From Novosphingobium endophyticum (GTDB taxonomy: Bacteria > Pseudomonadota > Alphaproteobacteria > Sphingomonadales > Sphingomonadaceae), in assembly GCF_014640675.1 (NCBI RefSeq), contig NZ_BMHK01000018.1, positions 19,016 through 83,015 of the forward strand: a stretch of DNA of 64,000 nt. The letters run 5' to 3'. Within the stretch, counting starts at the first letter, position 1. Every line of letters starts with the position of its first letter. The notes below the pieces were generated by a model. That model worked only from the letters and a program-made list of their open reading frames with translations. It made no database searches and had not been told where the DNA came from. Shown here one piece after another: positions 8,384 through 16,314 of this stretch. The position numbers and the translations under genes are program-made.

Positions 8384-9550
8384 ATGTGCCCTACAGATCG
8401 TGCCCTGGAAATCGGGCAACGTGTCGAGCGTTTCGTCCGCGAAGTCATAATACCCTACGAGAGGGACCCGCGGCGCGACCACCATGGAGCGCCGACCGAT
8501 GAACTGGTGTACGAAATGCGCGAGAAAGCGCGCGGCGCCGGCGTTCTGACTCCGCACGTCCTTCCCGGCGGCGGGCACCTGACCCAGCTTGAAACCGCCT
8601 ACGTATTGCGCCGGAGCGGGCTTTCGCCTCTTGGCCCTCTTGCATGCAACACCATGGCGCCGGACGAAGGCAATATCTACCTGCTCTCGAAAGTCGGCAG
8701 TTCCGAACACAAGGAGCGGTTCCTCAAGCCTTTGGTCGAAGGCAGGACGCGGTCCGCTTTCTTCATGACCGAGCCCGCGCTGGAAGGCGGCGCGGGTTCC
8801 GACCCGTCGATGCTGCGGACGGTGTGCCGCGAGGACGGCGATCACTGGGTCATCGATGGACGCAAGGCATTCATCACCGGCGCGGAGGGAGCAACGGTCG
8901 GCATCATCATGGCCAAGGCCGAGCAGGGCGCGTCGATGTTCCTCGTCGACCTCCCTGATCCGGCGATCGTGATCGAATCGGTTCCCAACACGATGGACTC
9001 GTCGATGCCGGGCGGCCATGCCACGGTGCGGATCGAAAACCTGCGGGTTCCGGCCAGCCAGATGCTGGGCGAGCCCGGCGAGGGGTTCAAATATGCGCAG
9101 GTCCGGCTTTCGCCAGCGCGCCTTTCGCATTGCATGCGCTGGCTGGGTTGCTGCGACAGGGCGCATGAGATCGCGGTTGATTTCGCTAACCGGCGGGAGG
9201 CATTCGGCAAGAAGCTGATCGATCATGAAGGCGTGGGCTTCATGCTGGCGGAAAACATGATCGACCTTCAGCAGGCCAGCCTCATGATCGACTGGTGCGC
9301 AGGGGTTCTCGACGGCGGTTCTCTGGGAACCGTCGAGAGTTCGATGGCCAAGGTCGCCGTGTCCGAGGCCCTGATGCGGGTCGCGGACCGCTGTGTCCAG
9401 GTTCTCGGCGGGCTGGGTGTCAGCGACGCGACCATCGTCGAGCAGGTCTTTCGTGAAGTGCGGGCCTTTCGCATCTATGATGGTCCTACCGAGGTCCACA
9501 AATGGAGTCTGGCGAAGAAGATCCGCAGAGACTGGAGAGCAGCACAATGA
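8384..9550 (+). CDS. Acyl-CoA dehydrogenase, ACAD10/11-like
   Basis: A 388-residue flavoprotein of the acyl-CoA dehydrogenase fold. N-terminal helices, then the middle beta-domain with FFMTEPALEGGAGSDPS, and a C-terminal helical domain with RREAFGKKLIDHEGVGFML and IYDGPTEVHKW, where the Glu sits at the usual catalytic-base position. Start ATG 8384 follows GAGAGG by seven bases; the frame is open about 20 codons upstream. Its stop overlaps the start of a kinase-like phosphotransferase. That partnership is the domain pair fused in animal ACAD10/ACAD11, which remove 4-hydroxyl groups from acyl-CoAs through phosphorylation and elimination. A hydroxy-acid substrate is therefore a fair inference. 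Confidence 0.85.
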   Translation: MCPTDRALEIGQRVERFVREVIIPYERDPRRDHHGAPTDELVYEMREKARGAGVLTPHVLPGGGHLTQLETAYVLRRSGLSPLGPLACNTMAPDEGNIYLLSKVGSSEHKERFLKPLVEGRTRSAFFMTEPALEGGAGSDPSMLRTVCREDGDHWVIDGRKAFITGAEGATVGIIMAKAEQGASMFLVDLPDPAIVIESVPNTMDSSMPGGHATVRIENLRVPASQMLGEPGEGFKYAQVRLSPARLSHCMRWLGCCDRAHEIAVDFANRREAFGKKLIDHEGVGFMLAENMIDLQQASLMIDWCAGVLDGGSLGTVESSMAKVAVSEALMRVADRCVQVLGGLGVSDATIVEQVFREVRAFRIYDGPTEVHKWSLAKKIRRDWRAAQ

Positions 9551-10626
9551 CAAACGCTGCGGCCGCGAAGGCCAATCTCGGCACGACGCCGGTGCGCGAG
9601 GGCTTCGAGTTCGATGTCGAGGCCATCTCCGGCTGGATGGAAGCCCATGTGCCCGGGTTCGACGGACCGGTTCGCGTGGAGCAGTTCAAGGGCGGCCAGT
9701 CCAATCCGACCTACAAGCTCACCACTCCGGCGAAAAGCTATGTCCTGCGGCGCAAGCCGCCGGGCGCGCTTGCGTCCGGTGCCCACGCCGTCGACCGCGA
9801 GGCCCGCGTCCTCATGGCACTTGGTAAGACGGGCTTTCCTGTCGCGGACGTCTATGGTCTGTGCGCGGACCAGAACGTCATCGGCGGCTGGTTCTACGTC
9901 ATGGAGATGGTGGAAGGGCGGATCTTCTGGGATGCGACTTTCCCCGGCGTCGAACGAGAGGAGCGCCCGGCCTATTTCGATGCCATGAATGCAGCCATCG
10001 CCCGACTTCACATGGTCGATCCGGCAGCGGTGGGACTGGAAGACTTCGGCAAGGCAGGCAATTATTTCGCGCGGCAAATCTCGCGGTGGGCGCGCCAGTA
10101 CCAGGCTGATGCGGACGCCGGGCGGAACGAGGATCTCGATCGTCTTATAGACTGGTTGCCAGCCCATATACCGGCCGACGACGAGACCGCGATCGTGCAT
10201 GGTGACTTTCGCTGCGACAATATGATTTTCCACCCGACGGAACCGCGCATCCTCGCCGTTCTGGATTGGGAGCTGTCGACGCTCGGCCATCCGCTCGCAG
10301 ACTTTGCCTATCACACGATGATGTATCGCATGCCGCCGGAAATCGTCGCTGGCCTGAAGGGCGCGGACCTGGCGGCGTTGAACATCCCGGCCGAGGCCGA
10401 CTACGTGGCGACCTATTGCGAGCGTACGGGGCGTCAAGGCATCGCCGACTACGAGTTCTACCTGACGTTCAACCTGTTCCGGCTCGCGGCCATTTTCCAC
10501 GGAATCAAGGCTCGCGTCATTCGGCGGACGGCTGCCTCTGCCCATGCCCGCGATAGAGCTGCCCAGTTTCCGTTGCTCGCGCGCATGGCGCGCGAATGCA
10601 TGGATGGCGTGGTGCAGAAAAGCTGA
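9547..10626 (+). CDS. APH-family phosphotransferase, ACAD11 kinase-domain type
   Basis: A 359-residue protein with the aminoglycoside phosphotransferase/choline kinase fold. A GGQSNPTYKL glycine loop is near residues 49-58, LRRKPPG contains the ATP-binding Lys near residue 70, the catalytic loop HGDFRCDN spans 218-225, and metal-binding Asp240 lies in VLDWE. LGHPLADFAY follows, as in ACAD10/11-type proteins. It overlaps the upstream acyl-CoA dehydrogenase by ATGA, so the two products are made together. The family phosphorylates the hydroxyl of hydroxyacyl-CoAs in animals; antibiotic resistance is very unlikely given the context. Substrate here unproven. Confidence 0.85.
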   Translation: MTNAAAAKANLGTTPVREGFEFDVEAISGWMEAHVPGFDGPVRVEQFKGGQSNPTYKLTTPAKSYVLRRKPPGALASGAHAVDREARVLMALGKTGFPVADVYGLCADQNVIGGWFYVMEMVEGRIFWDATFPGVEREERPAYFDAMNAAIARLHMVDPAAVGLEDFGKAGNYFARQISRWARQYQADADAGRNEDLDRLIDWLPAHIPADDETAIVHGDFRCDNMIFHPTEPRILAVLDWELSTLGHPLADFAYHTMMYRMPPEIVAGLKGADLAALNIPAEADYVATYCERTGRQGIADYEFYLTFNLFRLAAIFHGIKARVIRRTAASAHARDRAAQFPLLARMARECMDGVVQKS

Positions 10627-10782
10627 CCCGGGCAGGTTCCGCCGTCTGATCGGTGCTCAATTCTCCAGTTGAAGTGTACGGTCGTGCCGTCATTGCTGGC
10701 CGTGCCCGATGACGCGGGACGCGAACCCTGTTGTGCTCGATAGTAGCTGAAGCCCTGACGCCTGGAATGATGGCAGGGCCGC

Positions 10783-10812
10783 AAAAAAATGCGGCGGGGT
10801 TTCCCCCGCCGC
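10783..10812 (-). terminator. Rho-independent terminator of the TonB-receptor gene
   Basis: Perfect 9-bp stem GCGGCGGGG / CCCCGCCGC (10791-10799 and 10804-10812) with a 4-base loop. On the minus strand it is followed by seven T residues (10783-10789). It is placed 27 bases after the stop of the TonB-dependent receptor and faces the end of the convergent phosphotransferase gene. Confidence 0.85.
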
Positions 10813-10838
10813 AATCTTCCAGAGAACTGGTGAAGCGC

Positions 10839-13148
10839 TCAGAACTGCATTCCGATATCGACCCCCCAAGTCCTCGGTACCTGGAAGGTGCCGATAACAT
10901 TGGTGGAGAGATTGCGGGCAAATTCCAGCTCGTGGTTGTTGGTCAGGTTCTGGACCCACGCCGAAACCTTGGCTTTAGTCATGGCGATGGGAATATCCAC
11001 CAGAGACAGCCTTGCATTCATGTCGAAGCGAGACGGCAGCGTGGTGAGCCGGTTGGTGGCGGCAGCTTGGATCGGATCCGACAGGCGCTTGTCCCTGAAG
11101 AACCCGTCGAGCCTGAAGGAGACGTAGCTGCCGTTTGAGAACTCGGGTGAATCGTATTGTCCGCCAACGCTGAGCGTGTTTTTCGGAGCCAGCGAATTCA
11201 CCGGGCCGTTCACCGGATCGTCCGAAAGACGCTGGTTGAGATAACCGTAGCTCGCGTTGAACGTGAAGTGACGCGAAGGCCTCGCCGTCAGTTCAAGTTC
11301 GAAGCCATCTTCCTTGCCGCGCGGTGACGAGAACAGGAACGTACCGCTCGCGGCATTGAATCCGAGGGTCTGGACGTTCGAGCGCCGGGTAATGAAGTAG
11401 GAGGCATTCACCCGAAGTGTGTTGTCGATCAGATCGGCCTTTACGCCGGCTTCGTAGCTCTTGACGGTTTCAGGTTTGAACTCGACTCCGCCAAGGACAC
11501 CGCCGGACAGGTAGCCGGTGGCGAAGCGCAGATAGGCGCGAATATCCCGGTTGGCGATATAGGTCGCGGTTGCGTCGAAGTCCCAGTGATCGAAGCTTGC
11601 GTTGAAGGTGCCGGCCGGAACGAAGGCTGGCACCAGGCCAGCGGCGCGGACTACTTCGCGGCGATCGTCCTTCGTGTAACGGATGCCGCCGGCAAGTTCG
11701 AAGTGTTCCTGTTTGTAAGCGACATGCGCATAGCCGGCGACCGACTTGTTGCGGATCGACGTGTCGGCTCCGGCAAGGTAATCGCTGGGAACTCCGAAGA
11801 TGTCGATCGTGTTGCCGTCTGTGGGAGTCGTGCGCGGCTGGATCGTTGTGAACGTCGGGAACACGACGCCGATGAACACCGGGTTGTTGTCCCGGCCTGT
11901 TTCGCGGAAGTAGAAGCCGCCGAGAACCCAGTCCAGGTTCCCCATGGTGCCGAGCAGTTGCACTTCCTGCGTGAACTGCTTCTGGTGGCGATCCTCAATC
12001 GAGGAAATATTGGTGAACGGCAGGCCGGTGAGGCTGGGGTCTATGGCCCCTCCATCATATGCGCCGCCGTCGATGTCATTGCCGCCCACGAACTCATCCA
12101 TCTTGCGGTAGCCGGTGATGGATTTGAAAGTGATATTCTCGTTCAGCAAGTAAGCCACAGTCAGGCTGTGGCCCTGGATCTTGAGGCGCGAGGGGGTCGT
12201 GAAATCGAGCGCCAGCGCCTTCTGGTACTCGGTTGTCGCCGGCACGTAGATGCTCGGAGGCGCAGTGTAGAACGGCGGATTTCCAACGCCTGCAGTATAA
12301 GTCGGGTCATAGCCCAGAAGCTGCTGTCCGAGCTGGGTGCTGACCTTGTCGGTATAGTCGAACTTGTAATCGGCGGTCAGATCGCCGGTGTCCAGGCGAA
12401 TTGCCACGGCGACCGCGTCCGTATTTTCCGCACCGAAGGTCTTGGCTGACCGGACCGTTCCGAACGGCTCGGTGAACGTGAACTCCCGCCCCGGAGTCAG
12501 GTTCCTGACGTACCCACGGTTTTCGTCGTGGAGGTAGGAAATGCGTGCGCTCAGCGGACCAAACGCCGGCAGGTTGACAGTGATGCGGCCCCTGCGGCGA
12601 TCATAGTTGCCGAGCGTGCCTTCCGCCTTCACACCGAATTCGCCGGTCGGCGCCGCCGTCACGAAGTTGATCGCACCGCCCGTCGAGTTGCGGCCGAAAA
12701 GCGTACCTTGCGGACCGCGCATGACCTCGACACGGTCAATGTCGGCGAGATCGAAAGCCGTGCCTGCCGGCCTGCCGAGGTAGACACCGTCGATGTACAG
12801 ACCGATACCTGCATCAGCTTCAAACTTGAGCGTGCCTGTCGAAACGCCGCGCAGCGCGAATTGCGGGGCACTGGCGGACCCGAACTGACGCTGAACGTCA
12901 AGGTTGGGAACTGTCTTGCCGATGTCGGCGAAACTGTTGATGTCGAGCGCCTCGAGTTGATCGCCACTGAAGGCGGTCACGGACAGAGGCACGTCCTGCA
13001 GCGTTTCCTGGGTTCGCCTTGCCGTAACGACGATGTCGCCGATGCCCACGTTTTCCCGCGCGTCAGCGCCGGTCTGTTGGGCTGCCGCAAGTCCGGGCAC
13101 GAAAGCCCCGAACGCGGTGCATGCGAGTAGCAGTCCTCTAGTTATCAT
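10839..13148 (-). CDS. TonB-dependent outer-membrane receptor
   Basis: A 769-residue precursor with a signal peptide (hydrophobic stretch LLLACTAFGAFVPGLAAAQ) and a TonB box DIVVTARR right after it. The plug domain has DVPLSVTAF and RGPQGTLFGRNSTGGAINF, followed by a long beta-barrel ending in a C-terminal Phe. ATG 13148 is preceded by GGGAGAGG; the open frame upstream has no signal peptide and is discarded. These receptors pump large or scarce substrates across the outer membrane with TonB energy. In sphingomonad steroid loci they are the likely steroid importers, but the ligand cannot be read from sequence. The gene is divergent from a PhyH dioxygenase and a copy of the ATTTGCGTAAT motif lies in the shared promoter gap. 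Confidence 0.92.
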   Translation of the reverse strand: MITRGLLLACTAFGAFVPGLAAAQQTGADARENVGIGDIVVTARRTQETLQDVPLSVTAFSGDQLEALDINSFADIGKTVPNLDVQRQFGSASAPQFALRGVSTGTLKFEADAGIGLYIDGVYLGRPAGTAFDLADIDRVEVMRGPQGTLFGRNSTGGAINFVTAAPTGEFGVKAEGTLGNYDRRRGRITVNLPAFGPLSARISYLHDENRGYVRNLTPGREFTFTEPFGTVRSAKTFGAENTDAVAVAIRLDTGDLTADYKFDYTDKVSTQLGQQLLGYDPTYTAGVGNPPFYTAPPSIYVPATTEYQKALALDFTTPSRLKIQGHSLTVAYLLNENITFKSITGYRKMDEFVGGNDIDGGAYDGGAIDPSLTGLPFTNISSIEDRHQKQFTQEVQLLGTMGNLDWVLGGFYFRETGRDNNPVFIGVVFPTFTTIQPRTTPTDGNTIDIFGVPSDYLAGADTSIRNKSVAGYAHVAYKQEHFELAGGIRYTKDDRREVVRAAGLVPAFVPAGTFNASFDHWDFDATATYIANRDIRAYLRFATGYLSGGVLGGVEFKPETVKSYEAGVKADLIDNTLRVNASYFITRRSNVQTLGFNAASGTFLFSSPRGKEDGFELELTARPSRHFTFNASYGYLNQRLSDDPVNGPVNSLAPKNTLSVGGQYDSPEFSNGSYVSFRLDGFFRDKRLSDPIQAAATNRLTTLPSRFDMNARLSLVDIPIAMTKAKVSAWVQNLTNNHELEFARNLSTNVIGTFQVPRTWGVDIGMQF

Positions 13149-13265
13149 AAACCTCTCCCTGCGAAGCGACCCACCTCCACAATTGGGCCTTGAGTGCCAT
13201 TTATGCCGAAATGGCACAACAAATCAAGTTCAAAAGAACGGATATGATGAAATCGTAGCTTACAT

Positions 13266-13283
13266 ATTGACGATTTGCGTAAT
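13266..13283 (+). promoter_or_regulatory. Candidate operator, ATTTGCGTA motif copy 2
   Basis: ATTGACGATTTGCGTAAT between the divergent TonB receptor and PhyH genes. The first 16 bases are identical, inverted, to the site at 44274-44289 between hsaA and the hsaC operon, 31 kb away. Confidence 0.6.
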
Positions 13284-13366
13284 TCGTGACATTTCCGACC
13301 CACAGGCCGCGCCGAAGCCTCGAGTTCCCGCGCCCGGTTGCAGAAATGAGAGGGAGGGATGGTTTG

Positions 13367-14209
13367 ATGGAATTTGCCTATCCGGAACCGTGGAGCATTT
13401 CAGGCGAGATCGCCGCACGGGCAGGCGACTTGGGTGTGCTGGGGCACCTGGAACAATTGCGCGACGAAGGTTACGCAAACATTCCAAGCGTATATGACGC
13501 GGAATTCTGCAGGGAACTGCGCGAGGCTGTTGTGGACGCCACGGCGCGCGAGTCGGGAGGTTATTTCGATCTTAAACCTTCCGACGGAAGGTCAGCCTAT
13601 CATTTGCTTGGAGCGAACGATCTCTTCGCACAGGCTTTGCTCAGTCCGGTTCTCCAGGTCGTGGCGGAATACCTTTGCGGCGGTGATTTTCTTCTGAGCC
13701 AGCTATCGGCATCGGTGCGCTACGAGGGCGCCGCGCCGATGGCACTTCACATCGATTCGCAATGGATTCCTCCTACGCCCTACAATCCGATGTTCACGGC
13801 TTGTCTCGCGCTGGATGAATTGAGCGAGGAAGCCGGAGCGACAAGGGTCATTCCCGGCTCGCACAAGCTGATGCGAAACCCCGGCCTGAACGAGGCCGCC
13901 GCTTGCGAAAAGGGCGTGGCAATGTCCGGAAGTGTGGGCTCGATGTCGATCTGGACGGGCTATGCGTGGCACGCGAACTTTGCGCGCAGCATACCCGGCG
14001 AACGTGCACTGCTCCACATGACCTTCTGCCGGCTCGGTTACCGACCGGTCGAGGACTACAGCGATCTCGGCGACGACTTCCTCTCCAGGTGGCCTCCCGT
14101 GATGGCGACAATGCTGGGGCGTAACAGCTGGCTCGGGCTTGCCGGCCGGAACGGGGGGCGCTGCGAAATGGAACATTATACTCGCATGTGGGCGGCCGCA
14201 CGGCGTTAG
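13367..14209 (+). CDS. Phytanoyl-CoA dioxygenase (PhyH) family protein
   Basis: A 280-residue Fe(II)/2-oxoglutarate oxygenase-like protein. The iron triad is visible as His128-x-Asp130 in ALHIDSQW and distal His202 in AWHANF, with Arg213 (PGERALLH) placed to bind 2-oxoglutarate. ATG 13367 has GGGAGGGA seven bases upstream. Family members hydroxylate acyl-CoA alpha carbons or other aliphatic positions. Eleven bases separate it from the following SDR, so hydroxylation followed by oxidation of the new alcohol is a natural pairing. Substrate unknown. Confidence 0.85.
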   Translation: MEFAYPEPWSISGEIAARAGDLGVLGHLEQLRDEGYANIPSVYDAEFCRELREAVVDATARESGGYFDLKPSDGRSAYHLLGANDLFAQALLSPVLQVVAEYLCGGDFLLSQLSASVRYEGAAPMALHIDSQWIPPTPYNPMFTACLALDELSEEAGATRVIPGSHKLMRNPGLNEAAACEKGVAMSGSVGSMSIWTGYAWHANFARSIPGERALLHMTFCRLGYRPVEDYSDLGDDFLSRWPPVMATMLGRNSWLGLAGRNGGRCEMEHYTRMWAAARR

Positions 14210-14220
14210 GAGATCGGCGA

Positions 14221-14985
14221 ATGTCTAGGCAATTCGAAGGAAAAGTCGCCCTGGTGACAGGCGGGGCGAGCGGTATCGGCGCGGCCGCATGCAGGCAATT
14301 CTCCGCCCAGGGCGCGCTGGTGGTTGTGGCAGACCGCAATGCAAGCGCGGCCGAAGCTCTGGCCGGTCAGCTTGACGGCGCGATCAGTTGCAATGTCGAC
14401 GTCGCGGATCCCGCGTCCTGCGAGACCATGTTCTCGATGCTTCGCGACAAGTTCGGGCGACTCGATTGTGCGTTCAACAACGCGGGCATCACCGAGGTTA
14501 CGGTTCTCAAGGGCGAACCGCTGCCGGAAACCCACATGCTGCCGCTGGATGTTTGGCGGCAGGTGCTGGCCGCGGATCTTGACGGTGTATTCCATTGCCT
14601 GCGAGGGGAGCTGCCACTCATGCTTGAAAGCGGCGGTGGCGCGATCGTGAATGCGGCTTCGCTGCAGGCGCACCTCAGCTATCCGCGCACAGCTCCTTAT
14701 ACGGCGGCGAAGCACGGCGTCCTCGGATTGACCAGGACCATCGCCAAGGAATACGGCAATCGGAACATTCGGTGCAACGCGATTTCGCCGGGCATCGTCG
14801 ATACGCCGCTCAATACCGACGTAATCAATTCGGACGAGTTTCGCGACGCCTTGCTGACTTCGATCCCGCTCGGTCGCTTCGCGACGCCTGAGGACATTGC
14901 ACGCGCCGCGGTCTGGCTGGCCTCGGACCAGGCAGGTTATGTCAATGGGGCCTTCCTGGCGGCAGATGGCGGCATTATGGCCTGA
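14221..14985 (+). CDS. SDR-family oxidoreductase
   Basis: A classical 254-residue short-chain dehydrogenase with the cofactor loop TGGASGIG near residue 14, NNAG near residue 88, the catalytic Ser in AASLQ and YTAAK. An acidic residue at the end of strand 2 (VADRN) suggests NAD(H) preference. ATG 14221 lies six bases after AGGAGA, which overlaps the stop of the dioxygenase gene. Probably oxidises the hydroxyl made by the neighbour, or a hydroxysteroid; the exact position is not predictable. A GC-rich hairpin follows the stop. Confidence 0.9.
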   Translation: MSRQFEGKVALVTGGASGIGAAACRQFSAQGALVVVADRNASAAEALAGQLDGAISCNVDVADPASCETMFSMLRDKFGRLDCAFNNAGITEVTVLKGEPLPETHMLPLDVWRQVLAADLDGVFHCLRGELPLMLESGGGAIVNAASLQAHLSYPRTAPYTAAKHGVLGLTRTIAKEYGNRNIRCNAISPGIVDTPLNTDVINSDEFRDALLTSIPLGRFATPEDIARAAVWLASDQAGYVNGAFLAADGGIMA

Positions 14986-15002
14986 ACCAAAGCGGTGATC
15001 CT

Positions 15003-15020
15003 CCCGGCCTTTCTGCCGGG
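15003..15020. terminator. Hairpin between convergent genes
   Basis: CCCGGC / GCCGGG with a six-base loop, flanked by a further GATC/GATC match. It lies between the SDR and SnoaL genes that end toward each other. No T-run, so only a probable terminator. Confidence 0.4.
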
Positions 15021-15032
15021 CAGATCCCGATA

Positions 15033-15482
15033 CTACCCCCCGAATTCGTACTTTCCGTGGGCCGAAAGGTCGCCGAACAGATCGTTGGTGATGAAGCGTT
15101 CGCAGAAGCGCCAGTCACCATCGACCTTTTCGAACCTGTCCCGGTAATCGCCGGTGATAATGGGCTGAAGGGGAAAATCCGGCGTTTGCTGGACAACGAG
15201 CACGGTGCTCGTCGCGCGGGCCAGCACGGCTGATTCCGGCTTGACGATCAGGTTCACGATCAAGTGCCGCGTGCGCGGGATTCCGTTATAGAGCCGCAGG
15301 AAGTCGGCAAACATCGTTGTGATCGCTGCCGGATCGCAGATGATTGGCTCGTCCAGCGTTTCCAGATGCACCGCCGCATGGGCGAACAGATTTCCCAAGC
15401 CTATGAGGTCGCCGCCGTCCAAGAGACGGGGATAGCGATGGACGAGTTCCTGAATGGCAAGATAATCGGTGATTCCAAACAA
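15033..15482 (-). CDS. SnoaL/NTF2-fold protein, BaiE-like family
   Basis: About 149 residues of NTF2-like fold. It shows the pattern of the SnoaL_4 family that includes bile-acid 7-alpha-dehydratase: Tyr and Asp in HRYPRLLDGGD, a His in PRTRHLIVN, and a DYRDRFEKVDGDWRF strand near the end. No ATG fits. A TTG at 15482 with AGAAGG eight bases ahead, just after the stop of the upstream gene, is the best start; a start at 15551 would need overlap. It is the third gene of the sulfotransferase/COQ4-like operon. A dehydratase or isomerase role on a steroid is an inference from the conserved dyad only. Confidence 0.7.
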   Translation of the reverse strand: MFGITDYLAIQELVHRYPRLLDGGDLIGLGNLFAHAAVHLETLDEPIICDPAAITTMFADFLRLYNGIPRTRHLIVNLIVKPESAVLARATSTVLVVQQTPDFPLQPIITGDYRDRFEKVDGDWRFCERFITNDLFGDLSAHGKYEFGG

Positions 15483-15495
15483 TGTTATGACCTTC

Positions 15496-16314
15496 TCATC
15501 CTCTTGATGCGGAATCGACCCACGCCCAATGCCCGTCTTCCGGACCGCCATCGATGTGCAGTGAGCGCCGCGCTTCGTCGAGCGGTACGTCGACCCAATC
15601 CTCCCAGCGGATCATGAACAGCGGCCTTTCCTGCCGCGCTCCCATCGCCTGGCCCCGGGCAACGCCTTCCAGAATGGCGGGCACAACGTCCGGATAATGG
15701 CAGGTCATGCGCATGATGCTCGTCGAGACAAGCGTCATGGGCTGGAAGGTGAGGGCGCCGGCCAGTTCAGGCTCGAAGTAGGCATGAATCGCAACGGCAT
15801 TGGCGACTATGAGCGCGATCTCGCCAACCTGGCTGGGATCGAATCCGGTCAGCAAGTGCTCGATGTCGTGGTTCTGCACCCGCCGTTTCTGCAGGTAGGC
15901 CAGATCGCTGCCCGGAGCATCGCGGAACATGAAATCGACGTCGAACGGGGTTTCAGACAGAAAAGTGCGGATTTCGGCGCCGACGGTACCGGTCGCACAG
16001 TGCGTTAGGTCCCTGTCCTTCCAATTCGAGACGAAGCATGCGTCGAGCCACTGCGCGAGTTCGGGCAGCCTTGCCTTTTCGGCTGCCAGCAACGCCTCGA
16101 TATGCTCCTGGTCGAACTCCTCCGCGATCGCGCGGTCGAGTTCGGGAATCAGGTAGGCCGGCGGCAGGTCAAGCCCGTCGCGCTTGAGGCCCATCTGGGC
16201 GTAAACGTCCCGCATACGGGGATTGTTCAGAAAGCGCGATGTGCTGGTGAGAATGGAGCCGGCGATCGGTGCTTTCCGGCCCTTGAGATAGGCGGCATCC
16301 TCTTCGTTCATCAT
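15496..16314 (-). CDS. COQ4-like protein
   Basis: A 272-residue protein with the COQ4 signature HDxxH-x11-E: His149, Asp150, His153 and Glu165 in HDIEHLLTG through VGEIALIV. In ubiquinone biosynthesis this motif binds a metal and COQ4 takes part in head-group oxidative decarboxylation. Here the gene is between a sulfotransferase and a SnoaL protein, away from any coq gene, so a catabolic role on a lipid or steroid is more likely than quinone synthesis. It starts with two adjacent ATGs (16314 and 16311), the first of which overlaps the sulfotransferase stop. Confidence 0.75.
   Translation of the reverse strand: MMNEEDAAYLKGRKAPIAGSILTSTSRFLNNPRMRDVYAQMGLKRDGLDLPPAYLIPELDRAIAEEFDQEHIEALLAAEKARLPELAQWLDACFVSNWKDRDLTHCATGTVGAEIRTFLSETPFDVDFMFRDAPGSDLAYLQKRRVQNHDIEHLLTGFDPSQVGEIALIVANAVAIHAYFEPELAGALTFQPMTLVSTSIMRMTCHYPDVVPAILEGVARGQAMGARQERPLFMIRWEDWVDVPLDEARRSLHIDGGPEDGHWAWVDSASRG

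Noticed and set aside
8147..9553. Upstream extension of the MFS transporter frame on the minus strand
   Set aside because: It is antisense to the acyl-CoA dehydrogenase gene and has no transporter similarity; ATG 8146 has a ribosome site.
9547..10626. Aminoglycoside-resistance kinase
   Set aside because: Fold is shared, but the coupling to an acyl-CoA dehydrogenase gene and the ACAD11-type motifs point to lipid or steroid metabolism.
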